Of a stretch of 64,000 nucleotides of DNA, positions 52,594 through 62,088 are shown piece by piece (the stretch's first letter is position 1; each line of letters opens with the position of its first letter). The notes under the pieces are model-generated. The model was not told the origin of the DNA. It saw nothing but the letters and a program-made list of their open reading frames with translations, and made no database searches. Made by a program: the position numbers and the translations under genes. The DNA lies in contig NZ_ML660057.1 in the NCBI RefSeq assembly GCF_007004665.1, positions 310,001 through 374,000 of the forward strand, given 5' to 3'. Source of the stretch: Denitrobaculum tricleocarpae. GTDB lineage: Bacteria; Pseudomonadota; Alphaproteobacteria; Kiloniellales; Kiloniellaceae.

Positions 52594-54612
52594 TCAGCTC
52601 CTGTAGCAGACGGTTTCGATGGCTGCCGCGATGTCGCGGGCGTCGGGCATATAGGCGCGTTCGAGATTGTCATTGTAAGGGACAGGCATCTCCGGTGCGC
52701 CGACGCGGGCGACCGGCGCATCGAGCCAGTCAAAGGCCTGCTCCATGATCGAAGCGGCAATTTCGCCGCCGATCCCCCCAAAGAGCGGCGCCTCGTGCAC
52801 GACCACCGCGCGATTGGTCTTGCGCACGCTGGTCACGATAGTTTCCATGTCGAGTGGTTTGATCGTGCGGGGATCGATTACCTCCACACTGATCCCCTTT
52901 TTTGCCAGGCGCTGCGCCGCCTGCACGGCGCGATCAACCATCGCCAGGCTCGCCACAAGCGTTGCGTCCGACCCTTGCCGCACAATACGCGCCCGACCAG
53001 GTGCTATTGTGTACGGTTCCTCGGGAACAGCCTGTTCCGCGCTCAGGTACATTAACTTGTGTTCCAGGAAGACAACCGGATTATCCGAACGGATTGCAGT
53101 GGCCATCAGGCCTTTGGCGTCATAAGCATTCGACGGCGCGTAAATCTCCAGACCCGGCACATTGGCAAAGAACATTTCAAGCGATTGCGTGTGTTGCGCC
53201 GCCAGCCGGATGCCAGCTCCCTGGGGGCCGCGGAACACGATCGGCACCCTGGTCTTACCACCCAGCATGAAGCGCGCTTTTGCAGCCTGATTGACAATCG
53301 CATCCATCATCAAGGTGACGAAATCGAACAGCTGGATCTCGATGATCGGACGCAACCCCTGCATCGCGGCACCGACACCACAGGTCGCCAGCACCCCCTC
53401 TGCAATGGGCACGTCGCGCACCCGCTCTGGTCCGAAAGCATCGAGCAAACCGGTCGTCGTGCCAAAGATGCCGCCGATGCGCGCCACATCCTCGCCCATG
53501 AGGATCACGCTATCGTCACGCGCCATTTCCTGATGAAAGGCCTCATTGATGGCTTGCTTGTAGGTGATCGCCCGCTCCCCCGATGGCGGTTCGACCAGCG
53601 ACAGGGGTGGTGGCGGTGACTTCACCATGTCCATGACCCCATCGGGTGACAGCTCCCCCAACCCACTCGCCCAGTCGACCGCCACCTCGATCTCAGCCGC
53701 GACATCACCCGTCAGCCGGTCAAACGCGGCATCATCCAGACCAAGACTTTCGCGTTGGCGCGCAATGGGATCCTCCGACCGCCACCCCGCCTCTTCATCC
53801 GCTGTACGGTAACTGTCCAGATTGGCCCGCATCGAGTGATCATCCCAGCGATAAGTCATCGCCTCGATCAGCGAAGGGCCATCGCCTGCCCGCGCGCGCA
53901 AAGCCGCCTTCTCCACCGCATCGAATACGGCCACCGGTGTATTGCCGTCGATGCGCAGATTCGGAATTCCGTAAGCATCCCCCCGCGCCGCGATTCCGGG
54001 ACCCGCGGTAACGGTCTCGGTGGGTGTCGTCAGGCCGTACTGGTTGTTTTCGCAGAAGAAGATCAGAGGCAGTTTCCAGATTGCGGCGAGGTTCATCGCC
54101 TCGTGAAAAATGCCCTCGTTCGAGGCGCCATCGCCGAAAAAAGCGATTCCGACTGCGCCGGTCTTTCTCAGCTTGGCGGCCAAGGCCGCCCCGGTCCCGA
54201 TCCCCATACCCGCGCCGATGATACCGTTGGCCCCCAGAATATTCAGATCGAAGTCCGCGATATGCATCGAACCGCCGACACCGCGGCAATAGCCCTCGGC
54301 CTTCCCCATCAGCTCGGCAAACATGCGACCCATATCGGCGCCCTTGGCGATGGTATGGCCATGCCCGCGATGGTGCGTGAGCAGGAAGTCCTCTGGTTCA
54401 AGGGCACGGCAGGCCCCTGCCGCGATCGCCTCCTGGCCGACCGAGGAATGCGCCGTGCCCTTGATAACGCCTTTTAGAAACAGCTCCTTCGCGCGGATCT
54501 CGAACTGCCGGATACGAAGCATCTGGGTCAGAAGTCCCAGGTTATCCTCGGGGCTCAAGCGGTTCGTCTGCGGTGTCGGAGGCAGAGTCCTTAGGATCGA
54601 AACGTCAGCCAT
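52594..54612 (-). CDS. Thiamine-dependent 2-oxoacid dehydrogenase E1, fused alpha and beta
   Basis: A 672-residue fusion. The alpha half (residues about 20-330) has AHSSVGQEAIAAGACRALEP, HHRGHGHTIAKG and the thiamine motif FFGDGASNEGIFHEA...ENNQYGL. The beta half (about 345-672) begins AITYKQAINEAFHQEMARDD and continues with MGEDVARIGGIFGTTTGLLD. Acetoin- and branched-chain-type E1 proteins share this architecture but are usually encoded as two genes. No E2 or E3 gene is in the window, so it may borrow them or act without a lipoyl partner. It lies six bases after the TRAP large subunit gene. Confidence 0.88.
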   Translation of the reverse strand: MADVSILRTLPPTPQTNRLSPEDNLGLLTQMLRIRQFEIRAKELFLKGVIKGTAHSSVGQEAIAAGACRALEPEDFLLTHHRGHGHTIAKGADMGRMFAELMGKAEGYCRGVGGSMHIADFDLNILGANGIIGAGMGIGTGAALAAKLRKTGAVGIAFFGDGASNEGIFHEAMNLAAIWKLPLIFFCENNQYGLTTPTETVTAGPGIAARGDAYGIPNLRIDGNTPVAVFDAVEKAALRARAGDGPSLIEAMTYRWDDHSMRANLDSYRTADEEAGWRSEDPIARQRESLGLDDAAFDRLTGDVAAEIEVAVDWASGLGELSPDGVMDMVKSPPPPLSLVEPPSGERAITYKQAINEAFHQEMARDDSVILMGEDVARIGGIFGTTTGLLDAFGPERVRDVPIAEGVLATCGVGAAMQGLRPIIEIQLFDFVTLMMDAIVNQAAKARFMLGGKTRVPIVFRGPQGAGIRLAAQHTQSLEMFFANVPGLEIYAPSNAYDAKGLMATAIRSDNPVVFLEHKLMYLSAEQAVPEEPYTIAPGRARIVRQGSDATLVASLAMVDRAVQAAQRLAKKGISVEVIDPRTIKPLDMETIVTSVRKTNRAVVVHEAPLFGGIGGEIAASIMEQAFDWLDAPVARVGAPEMPVPYNDNLERAYMPDARDIAAAIETVCYRS

Positions 54613-54618
54613 AGCGGA

Positions 54619-55935
54619 TCATCCGTAGATAAGCTGTGGTAGCCACAGAGACAGCCCGGGCCAGAGAACCACAATGATGAGAGCAAGCACCTGCAACCCG
54701 ATGAAAGGCCACTGCGCGGCAAAGATATCCTGCAGGTCTATGCCCTCAGGTGCGGCCCCTTTCAGATAGAAACAGGCCGGCCCGAAGGGGGGTGTCAGAT
54801 AGGCGATCTGCATTGACAGATTAAAGACGACACCAAACCAGATCGGGTCGTAGCCCAGGGATTGCAGAGTCGGCAGGAAGACCGGCATGGTCAGGAACAG
54901 AATTCCGATCCAGTCGATGAAAAAACCCAGGAGGATGAAAACGCCGATCATCACTGCAAGGATTACGCCGGGTTCACTTGAGAGCCCGACGAGCATCTCG
55001 CGTGCGAAGCCGATCCCGCCCATCAGATTATAAACGCCAATCAACGCGTTCGTGCCAAAGACAAGCCAGAATACCATTCCACAGGTCCGCAATGCCTGCA
55101 CCAGCACGTCGCGCAACATCGCGAAGCTGAAAGCGCCCCGCACCCAGGCCACGACAGCGGCTCCAAAAGCACCCAAAGCCGCACTTTCGGTGATTGAGGC
55201 GAAGCCGGCATAGATCGACACCAGGACGCCGCCCGCAACCAGCATGGGCAAGGCGACACCGCCGAAGAGCGCCAGCTTCTCCCGCAAGGGAATGTTGCGC
55301 TCTTCCTCTGACAGAGGCGGGCCCATCGCCGGATTCAGGCCGCAGCGGATCAGGATATAGGTGATGTAAAGGAGCGCCATCATCAGGCCCGGCAGCAGCG
55401 TGGCAACGAAGAGATGTGAAATGCTGACCTCTGCGGTCAGCCCATAGAAGATCAGGATGATCGAGGGCGGGATCATCGTGCCCAACGAGCCGCCCGCCGT
55501 GATGGTGCCGATCGCGAGCTTCTTGTCGTAGCCGAGCTTCAGCATCTGCGGCAAGGCGATCAGGCCCAGCAGCACAATCTCGCCACCGATGATCCCGGTC
55601 GTCGCACCCAGCAGAACAGCGACAAAGGTCGTCACGACCCCGATACCGCCACGCAGCCCGCCGGCCCAAACGTGGAATGCGCGGTAAAGGTCACGCGCGA
55701 CCCCCGACTTTTCCATGATCGAGGCCATGATGACAAACATCGGCACTGCGATCAGAGCGAAACTGTCCAGAAACTCCACGGTTCGGCTGCCGACGATGAA
55801 AAGCCCGTTCCACCCGAACTGCGTTACGGTCAGGACGACCGCGATGGCGCCCGACACAAAGGCCAGCGGCACCCCCAGCATCAGTAAAACCGTCATGCTG
55901 GCAATAATCAGCAGAGTGAGACTGCCGATATCCAT
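54619..55935 (-). CDS. dctM: TRAP transporter large permease (DctM)
   Basis: About 438 residues with about 12 membrane helices of the DctM/IT superfamily. The GASLGTMIPPSIIL-like segment (AGGSLGTMIPPSIILIFYGL) and the mirrored STTPPFGPACF-like segment (AYLTPPFGPACFYLKGAAPE) form the two reentrant gates. It imports an organic acid using Na+ and the DctP binder. Start at ATG 55935, overlapping the dctQ stop (TGATG). Confidence 0.92.
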   Translation of the reverse strand: MDIGSLTLLIIASMTVLLMLGVPLAFVSGAIAVVLTVTQFGWNGLFIVGSRTVEFLDSFALIAVPMFVIMASIMEKSGVARDLYRAFHVWAGGLRGGIGVVTTFVAVLLGATTGIIGGEIVLLGLIALPQMLKLGYDKKLAIGTITAGGSLGTMIPPSIILIFYGLTAEVSISHLFVATLLPGLMMALLYITYILIRCGLNPAMGPPLSEEERNIPLREKLALFGGVALPMLVAGGVLVSIYAGFASITESAALGAFGAAVVAWVRGAFSFAMLRDVLVQALRTCGMVFWLVFGTNALIGVYNLMGGIGFAREMLVGLSSEPGVILAVMIGVFILLGFFIDWIGILFLTMPVFLPTLQSLGYDPIWFGVVFNLSMQIAYLTPPFGPACFYLKGAAPEGIDLQDIFAAQWPFIGLQVLALIIVVLWPGLSLWLPQLIYG

Positions 55936-56438
55936 CAGCGCAACCGCCAACGATTATGCAAGGGGAGCATACGCCGCAGGATCAGGAGCAGAAACAGGAC
56001 GCAACCGACAAAAAGCAGCGCCTTGAGATAGCCCGGCAAGGGAGAATTCAGGGTGCTGCCCGACCGCTCGGGATCCCAGGCCCCGGAAAGCGAAAAGCGC
56101 CACAAGGCCTTCTCCGCCATTCGCCACGCAGCATAGCTGAGCCCGCCCAGATAGATCGCGCCCGCCACGAGACCAAGAGCCTCTGAGAAGCTGGCGAGCC
56201 GAGGACGCCGATCCACCAGAAGAGAGATACGCATGTGCGTTCTCTCGGCCATGCAGAAGGCCCCGCCAATGACAAATCCTATGGACGCCAGCAGGATGGA
56301 AACCTCATGTGCCCAGGTGGTCGGCGCATTGAAGCCGTAACGGGCGGCCACCTCGTAGACCATAATCAGAACGATCGCGGCGAAGCACCATGCCGTCATT
56401 CGGCCCAGCCACAGGGCAAAGCGGTCAAGAAAAGACAT
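55935..56438 (-). CDS. dctQ: TRAP transporter small permease (DctQ)
   Basis: A 167-residue protein with four predicted helices (AWCFAAIVLIMVYEVAARYG; TTWAHEVSILLASIGFVIGG; ALGLVAGAIYLGGLSYAAW; AFLLFVGCVLFLLLILR-type last helix). The EVAARYGFNAPTTWAHE segment is the DctQ signature. It pairs with DctM in the inner membrane. Confidence 0.9.
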   Translation of the reverse strand: MSFLDRFALWLGRMTAWCFAAIVLIMVYEVAARYGFNAPTTWAHEVSILLASIGFVIGGAFCMAERTHMRISLLVDRRPRLASFSEALGLVAGAIYLGGLSYAAWRMAEKALWRFSLSGAWDPERSGSTLNSPLPGYLKALLFVGCVLFLLLILRRMLPLHNRWRLR

Positions 56439-56480
56439 ATGGCCGCTCCTGGAAAATTCGGCCGGGCACGGCCGCTTTTA

Positions 56481-57485
56481 TCAATTCAACCCAATGGAGG
56501 TCATGAAAGCCTTGTGGCTGTCCACCACTGCCTGGGCATCCGCTGACTTGGCTCCCCAGTCGTTCCAGACCTCGGTCGTCATCTTGCGGAACTTGGCGGC
56601 ATCCTCGTCGCCAAAGGCAATGAAGGTCACACCCATTTCAGATTTGGCTTTCGCTTCCGCCGCGGCATCCTCGGCCGTGAGGGTCTTGACCAGCGCCGCC
56701 GACATGGCATTGCATGCCTCTTCGAATTTCCCCTGGTTTTCGGACGAGAGGCTGTTCCATTTATCCATCGACACCGACATTTCGGTAACGGCCATGGAAT
56801 GCCGCGCGAGCACCGAATACTTCGCCTGATTGTGCATACCCAGCGCGACGTTCAGCGCCACATTCGCGAGATCCGTGGCATCCAGAACACCCGTCTCCAT
56901 GGCCGTGACACTCTCACCGACGCCCATGGTCACCAGCGAAGCACCCGCCCGGCTGAGCAGGTCTGAGGCCAAGCCGCCCGGAGCACGCATCTTGAGTCCC
57001 TCAAGACCTTCAACGGATTTGATCTCGACCGTCGAGGGGATTTGCTCCGAAGGCCAATGCACCGGGCAGACCAAATAGAGGTCGTACTTGCCATAGAGCG
57101 CGCGGGCCAGTTCCAGTCCGCCACCTTCGGTGAACCAGCGGTCGCGCGTCACGCTGTCCGGGTATGCGGCCAGTGTGTCACCCAGCACGCCCAGTGCGGC
57201 ATCCTTGCCCGCAAAATAACTGGGCGCGGTGTACTGCCCGTCCAGAAGCCCATTCTGGATCGCATCGATTGTCTCTCCCGCGCCGACCACGGCCTTGCCC
57301 GGAAGAACGGTAATACTCACCTCACCGCCGGTATCCTCCTTCAGCTGAGCCGCCATTGCCTCGAAGGCCTTGGTGGTGGAGGCATTAGCCCCGAGAAAGG
57401 TCTGCATCTTGAACTCGGTCGCCTGGGCAGCCGCCACACTCATACTAAAGGCTGCAGCGCCAAGAAGTGCTGATTTCAGTACCAT
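56481..57485 (-). CDS. dctP: TRAP transporter periplasmic binding protein (DctP)
   Basis: A 334-residue protein with a signal peptide (MVLKSALLGAAAFSMSVAAA, cleaved after AQA). The DctP core follows (FLGANASTTKAFEAMAAQLK, then GGEVSITVLPGKAVVGAG and MKTGVLDATDLANVA-like GVLDATDLANVALN). The ATG at 57485 has GGGAGGAG upstream. An Arg that binds the ligand carboxylate in most DctP proteins lies in the LKMRAPGGLASDLLS segment. The substrate is probably a keto or hydroxy acid feeding the BKACE enzyme. Confidence 0.92.
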   Translation of the reverse strand: MVLKSALLGAAAFSMSVAAAQATEFKMQTFLGANASTTKAFEAMAAQLKEDTGGEVSITVLPGKAVVGAGETIDAIQNGLLDGQYTAPSYFAGKDAALGVLGDTLAAYPDSVTRDRWFTEGGGLELARALYGKYDLYLVCPVHWPSEQIPSTVEIKSVEGLEGLKMRAPGGLASDLLSRAGASLVTMGVGESVTAMETGVLDATDLANVALNVALGMHNQAKYSVLARHSMAVTEMSVSMDKWNSLSSENQGKFEEACNAMSAALVKTLTAEDAAAEAKAKSEMGVTFIAFGDEDAAKFRKMTTEVWNDWGAKSADAQAVVDSHKAFMTSIGLN

Positions 57486-57533
57486 GATTTCTCCTCCCAG
57501 AGAGCTGGCCAGAGGGTTCGATTGCGTCGCGGT

Positions 57534-58433
57534 TCAGGCCGCGACTTTTACCTTCGGCATTTGCAGGATTTCGCGCGTCTCGGCCGCGCTTGCCGGTTCG
57601 CGGCCCAGGCTCCGCGCCTGCGCCACCACCTTGTCGATTACCTCGGCATTGGTCATATGCCGCGCGCCGTCCATATAGGCATAATCGCCCAGACCGATGG
57701 AAATGTGCCCGCCCTGGCGGATAATCTTCTCGGTCAGCTGAAAGAGGTCACCCTTGTAGTTCACCACCGTCCAGACCGTCTCGAAGTCCTTCGGCAGGAA
57801 GGTCGTATGCGCATCAAGCCCGGCCTCCGTGCCCGGGTGACCCGCGAAGATGATCTCATCCGTCATGCAGAAGCATACATAGGCGGGTCCCCGCAGGACC
57901 CCCATCTTCAGGAACTGTTCGATCTGCCGGGTAAAGCTGATGTTCCAGCTGACGAGGTAGGGTTTCAGACCATAGTGGTCGATCCGCTCGGCGAAATACA
58001 TCAGGGTCGCCGTCGAGTTCTTATAGATCAGATCCGTCGTGTCATAGGCCCCCTTCTCGGGATTCCACCAGTCGACGTTGACGCTGCCGCAATCCATCGG
58101 CGCGAAGTCCGGCGCCGTCTCGGCAGACTGCATCATGGCCTCCACGGCTGCGAACCGGCTTCTGGCGTCCGCGTCATTGGCGACGTAACCCAAGGTGGGG
58201 TGGATCAGAAGATCCGATTGCGCGCGAATACCCGCGTTGGCTTCGAGGTAGAACTCAGGGCTGTGATCCGGCGCGCCGTCCGCTGTCCGGGCGTGATAGT
58301 GCAAAACAGCGGCACCCGCGTCGTAACAGGCCTTGGCATCTTTGATGATCTCTTGCGGGAGGAAAGGCACATGGGGATTTCCCACCCGCGTCGCCAGTTC
58401 GTTCACCCGCGCTTCAATGATGATCTTGTCCAA
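57534..58433 (-). CDS. BKACE-family beta-keto acid cleavage enzyme
   Basis: About 299 residues with the BKACE (3-keto-5-aminohexanoate-cleavage-enzyme) TIM barrel: VLDKIIIEARVNELATR at the start, AVLHYHARTADGAPDHSPEF with the Zn His pair, MDCGSVNVDWWNPEKG, YLVSWNISFTRQIEQ and GHISIGLGDYAYMDG. These enzymes react a beta-keto acid with acetyl-CoA to give acetoacetate and a new CoA thioester. I prefer a TTG start at 58433 behind GGAGGAGGGAG; a TTG at 58499 would add 22 residues not seen in the family. It is the first gene of the seven-gene operon. Confidence 0.85.
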   Translation of the reverse strand: MDKIIIEARVNELATRVGNPHVPFLPQEIIKDAKACYDAGAAVLHYHARTADGAPDHSPEFYLEANAGIRAQSDLLIHPTLGYVANDADARSRFAAVEAMMQSAETAPDFAPMDCGSVNVDWWNPEKGAYDTTDLIYKNSTATLMYFAERIDHYGLKPYLVSWNISFTRQIEQFLKMGVLRGPAYVCFCMTDEIIFAGHPGTEAGLDAHTTFLPKDFETVWTVVNYKGDLFQLTEKIIRQGGHISIGLGDYAYMDGARHMTNAEVIDKVVAQARSLGREPASAAETREILQMPKVKVAA

Positions 58434-58561
58434 AACTCCCTCCTCCCAGCCCGGTTGATCCGGGCATTTCTGTAACGAGGTTATACACTCAAAATTCAAA
58501 AAGTCATATAAAAAGTTATATTTTCATTGCTTCTGCAGTAATTCTATATATCTTTAGTAAT

Positions 58562-59434
58562 ATGAATTTTGAAAAAGAATCCTCCCCATTCGATCTTGCC
58601 GCTCTGCTTGGCGGCGCATTTCCCGGCCATACGATGCAGCGGCTGCGCACCCCCGACGGTACCTATCGCTACAGTTACGTAAGTGCCGAAATTGAGAAGA
58701 CATTCGGCCTCAACGCCGATGCCCTCATGGAACTCGAGGCCGTGGACCACAGCTGGATTCATCAGGAAGACCGAGCGCGATTTATAGCCGCGTTGGAGCG
58801 GTCTGCATCCCAACTCACGACCCTGGATGAAGAGGTGCGCGTCGAACTCCCGGAAGGTGGATTCAAATGGGTTCGCTCTATAGGACGTCCACGGCGGCAG
58901 AGTGACGGCACAGTTATCTGGGACGGCGTCGCGCTGGACGTCACCGACCGCCGCGAGGCTCTGGAAGCGCTCCATCGCACACTGTCGGATGCTCGCAGAA
59001 ACGAAATCTCGGAAGGGCGCTTCGCACTTATCGCGGCAAACGATGTGCTGCGCCCGCTGGCGGATTTAAAGGCCTCTATCGATCGCCTGCAAGCCGCCGC
59101 TGTCGATGCTTCCGAGGATGTCGCTTCCTGCGTCGACGAAGTGGTTCAGCACAGCGACCACTTCACCAGGGCGCTCACGGCTTCGCGTGATCTGATCCAG
59201 GCTGGCGCCACCGAAGCGTCTCGTCAAATCACCGATCATGGTGGCAAGGCGATGAGTTCACTGACACCGCGACAGATCGAGATCATGCGGCTCGTCCAGG
59301 GTGGTGCGTCCAACCGGGACATTGCCGAGGCGCTCAACATTCGCGAGGGGACAGTCAAGCTGCACATCTCCGCCATCCTGAAACGTACCGAGACCCGCAA
59401 CCGCACCGAAGCGGCGAGGATTTGCTTTGGTTAG
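58562..59434 (+). CDS. PAS-domain LuxR-type regulator
   Basis: A 290-residue protein with an N-terminal PAS fold (about residues 25-130; YRYSYVSAEIEKTFGLNADA, then VRVELPEGGFKWVRSIGRP and WDGVALDVTDRREALEA), a helical linker and a C-terminal LuxR helix-turn-helix (LTPRQIEIMRLVQGGASNRD, then EALNIREGTVKLHISAILKR). There is no receiver domain, so the PAS domain would sense a ligand directly. It is divergent from the BKACE-TRAP operon across an AT-rich 60-base gap, so it is the obvious candidate to control it. Confidence 0.88.
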   Translation: MNFEKESSPFDLAALLGGAFPGHTMQRLRTPDGTYRYSYVSAEIEKTFGLNADALMELEAVDHSWIHQEDRARFIAALERSASQLTTLDEEVRVELPEGGFKWVRSIGRPRRQSDGTVIWDGVALDVTDRREALEALHRTLSDARRNEISEGRFALIAANDVLRPLADLKASIDRLQAAAVDASEDVASCVDEVVQHSDHFTRALTASRDLIQAGATEASRQITDHGGKAMSSLTPRQIEIMRLVQGGASNRDIAEALNIREGTVKLHISAILKRTETRNRTEAARICFG

Positions 59435-59825
59435 CGGCCCGAGACAGGCGACCGAGATCGCCACCATTGTGCGTTGAAGCCCGGGTCCGGTGATGGCGAT
59501 CAGGATTTAAGGCAAGGACCAGATGAGGTCTGCCATCGCCGTCGCCGCGCGATCGAAGGGCTCGCCCAAGTATCCGGCCATACTGGGCACAATGAAGCGC
59601 ACGGGCCTGCTGGAGGCACAGGAGAAAATTGCAGAAACGCCTCGCGAAAAGGTCTGAAAACGGGCCGCCGCTGGCGTGCTGGCTAAACAATCATCCACCC
59701 AACCGTCGCCTGGTCTCCCTCATAAAGCTGTTTTGCGCAAAGCTCGGCGCGTCACCGCAATGCAGCTATCCGGGGAATCGTAGTCGCAGCAATTGCGAAA
59801 AGCTGGTGCGAGCATCACTTTGTAC

Positions 59826-59998
59826 TCAGTGAATCTTCTGAGTCTGGTTCCAAAGCTTGCGGTCACTCCCGCAGTCCGACGCCTTGCGTCTCGATAGCTT
59901 GGAGTGAAACGAGCGTAGAGCCAAACAGCATGGCGGATAACATCCGGTGGGAATCGATAGCGTGCGGGGGAGATGGTTGGCGTCTCGACACGTCACAA
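59826..59998 (-). mobile_element. IS6-family transposase remnant
   Basis: On the minus strand the frame reads SPARYRFPPDVIRHAVWLYA followed by RFTPSYRDA, the opening of IS6/IS240-type transposases (usually HRFPPxxIxxAVWLYxRFxLSxRD). The remaining transposase domain is missing and the frame then degenerates. The surrounding gap from 59435 to 60115 holds no other convincing gene, only a short Met-Ala-Gly-rich open piece near 59510-59700. Confidence 0.6.
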
Positions 59999-60115
59999 TG
60001 AAGAGGAAACTGACTTTAAAGAGCTTAATGTGACAATCCCGACTTGAGATCAACGACCCGAAACCTCATCGTACGGTCGCGACAGATCCCGGTTGGTGCC
60101 CCAAACCCATCTGCC

Positions 60116-61258
60116 TCAGTTAAAGGGCTCACGACCGACGGCGTGCAGGGCGGAGAAAGCCTCCCGGACACTGCCGCTGACCAGATAGTGCAGTCCGAAG
60201 GCCGCCCCCAGGAGGATCGAACCAAGCGCCAGCGGGGCACTAAGTGAGAGGGTGGCAATCCCGGAAATACCCTGCCCCACCGTGCAGCCCAGCGCCGTCA
60301 CGCCACCGAAGCCCATCAATAGCGCTCCCAGCAGGTGGCGGCGCATCTCTCTTGCGTCGTCGAAAGCTTCCAGACGAAGCTCCCTCTTCGCCGCAGCGGT
60401 GAGAAAAGCGCCCGCAATGGTTCCGATGACTAGGCCAACGCCGAAGTCGATCGTGGCCCCGGAGAAGGTCAGCAGATAGATGATTGTCTCTCCCGGCGGG
60501 AGAACGTAGGTCAAGGACTCGACCCGCTGCGGATCGAAGGGATCGGCACCGACGATACCGGTTGCCGCAAAGCCGGCCGCCACCGCAAGACCAATGATAA
60601 GGCCGCCGAAGATGTCTCTTGGCGCCGCGCGGAAAGCCGCACTCTGGAAACACCAGCGCACCATGACCAGGGGCACGACGAGTCCCAATCCCATGCTTAT
60701 CGAAGATCGCTCAATCCCCAGCGCTGCGCTTAAGAGGTGCGACAAGCCCTGACCGCCAAGCTTCTCCAGGTTCAGGCTGAGGGGATCGATCACCGCTTCA
60801 CGCAGAACGCCTGTAATGCCACGCGCGGTCATATAGGCCGAGAGCCCCAGCACCAGGAACACGACGATAGCGCGCAGATCGCCGCCGCCGAGGCGGACCA
60901 GCGTTCCGTAACCGCAGGTGCCCACCATCGCCATGCCGAAGCCGAACAGGAGACCTCCAACAATCGCCCCGGCCCAACCGAAAGAAGCGGAGAGATAGAA
61001 GCTCTCGCCAATCCGCGCGCCGCCCCAGGCGTCGAGAAACTGCACGGCCATCATGGCAACCGCCATCGCCAGCCCCCAACTGCGCATCCGCCGCGTGTCA
61101 TCCGCCAGAATCCAATCCTCGATCGCCCCGAAGGTGCAGAAACGCACACCGCGGGCAGCTGCGCCGACGACCAACCCGGCCCCAAGGCCACAGCCGGCGA
61201 GCATCAGTGAAGTCGGAATTTCATCCATGGTTCGGGTCTGACCGCCCGGCGCGCTCAC
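60116..61258 (-). CDS. YeeE/YedE-family thiosulfate transporter (TsuA-like)
   Basis: A 380-residue membrane protein with about nine helices. The three conserved Cys motifs of TsuA thiosulfate carriers are present: GVRFCTFGAIEDW, MVGTCGYGTLVRL and ALGCTVGQGISGI. These proteins pass thiosulfate or related sulfur ions across the inner membrane. The GTG start at 61258 overlaps the stop of the SoxW-like gene (GTGA), so the two are co-translated. An ATG ten codons later is possible. Confidence 0.86.
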   Translation of the reverse strand: MSAPGGQTRTMDEIPTSLMLAGCGLGAGLVVGAAARGVRFCTFGAIEDWILADDTRRMRSWGLAMAVAMMAVQFLDAWGGARIGESFYLSASFGWAGAIVGGLLFGFGMAMVGTCGYGTLVRLGGGDLRAIVVFLVLGLSAYMTARGITGVLREAVIDPLSLNLEKLGGQGLSHLLSAALGIERSSISMGLGLVVPLVMVRWCFQSAAFRAAPRDIFGGLIIGLAVAAGFAATGIVGADPFDPQRVESLTYVLPPGETIIYLLTFSGATIDFGVGLVIGTIAGAFLTAAAKRELRLEAFDDAREMRRHLLGALLMGFGGVTALGCTVGQGISGIATLSLSAPLALGSILLGAAFGLHYLVSGSVREAFSALHAVGREPFN

Positions 61259-61872
61259 CAGTCATCCGTCGACTTGCCCTCCGCTTTGAGCTGCTCGAGT
61301 TTTTCCTGCAGATAGCGTTGAAAGGACTGTTCCTGATATTGGCCGCTGCGGACAAACTCGAACATGCTGACAAAATGAAATGGCTTGAAGTAGCCGGGCA
61401 TACGGGCCACCTCGCTCGCCCGCCCCGCCCGGCCTGCAACTGCTTGCGGGTCGCTTGGAAAGAAAACGACGGTCGGCGTAAAGTTGATTTGCCACTTTCT
61501 CGCCAAGGCACGCTCCTCAAGCTCTTCGCCATCAAAATCGGTGACGGCGCGACTGCCCCAGAGGTCCAGTTGAAGAAGCTCGAAGTTTTCCCGCAAATAA
61601 GAAACGATCTCGGTACGTACCAGATTTACGCTGTGCAGCTCACGACAATAGGGACAACCACGCTGTTCCCACAGTACAGCAAAATGCCGGCCGTTGTCCG
61701 CGGCGACGGTAAGGTCTTCCTGCAGATCGAGGAAACTCTCGACGAACCAGTCTTGAACATGCAGCCCGTTATCGCCAACCTCAGGTTCGGCCGCACGCAG
61801 GCTTTGCGGTGACAAGAGTTGAGCGGTGGCCGCCATACCGGCAAGCAGCACCGTCCTTCGGTTGCTTTCCAT
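61255..61872 (-). CDS. soxW: Periplasmic thioredoxin-like protein (SoxW type)
   Basis: 205 residues with a Tat/Sec-like signal (SNRRTVLLAGMAATAQLL, twin Arg) and a thioredoxin fold containing the redox motif WEQRGCPYCRELHSVN. SoxW-type proteins keep sulfur-oxidation partners reduced in the periplasm. It precedes the thiosulfate transporter gene. No soxXYZABCD genes are in the window, so the symbol rests on sequence style only. Confidence 0.78.
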   Translation of the reverse strand: MESNRRTVLLAGMAATAQLLSPQSLRAAEPEVGDNGLHVQDWFVESFLDLQEDLTVAADNGRHFAVLWEQRGCPYCRELHSVNLVRTEIVSYLRENFELLQLDLWGSRAVTDFDGEELEERALARKWQINFTPTVVFFPSDPQAVAGRAGRASEVARMPGYFKPFHFVSMFEFVRSGQYQEQSFQRYLQEKLEQLKAEGKSTDDW

Positions 61873-62088
61873 GGCTTCTCTCCCTCTTCAGCGCAACTGC
61901 GGGAGGACGCTTGCAATCGGTCATCCGTCATCGATTGCAAAGCAAAAAGCAGCATCGCTGTTTTTACATATTTATATTCAAATATTTATATGTATAATTT
62001 TAGCCTGACAACAAGAATCGCTCAAAGGTAGGTGTTATCGGCGCTGAAACCAAGCGCGCGGCAAGCCACCGCAATCGGGAGAACCTTC

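Noticed and set aside
59507-59698. Short minus-strand frame with RPVRFIVPSMAGYLGEPFDR
   Set aside because: It reads somewhat like protein, but it is short, lacks a start context and I recognise no family, so I do not call a gene.
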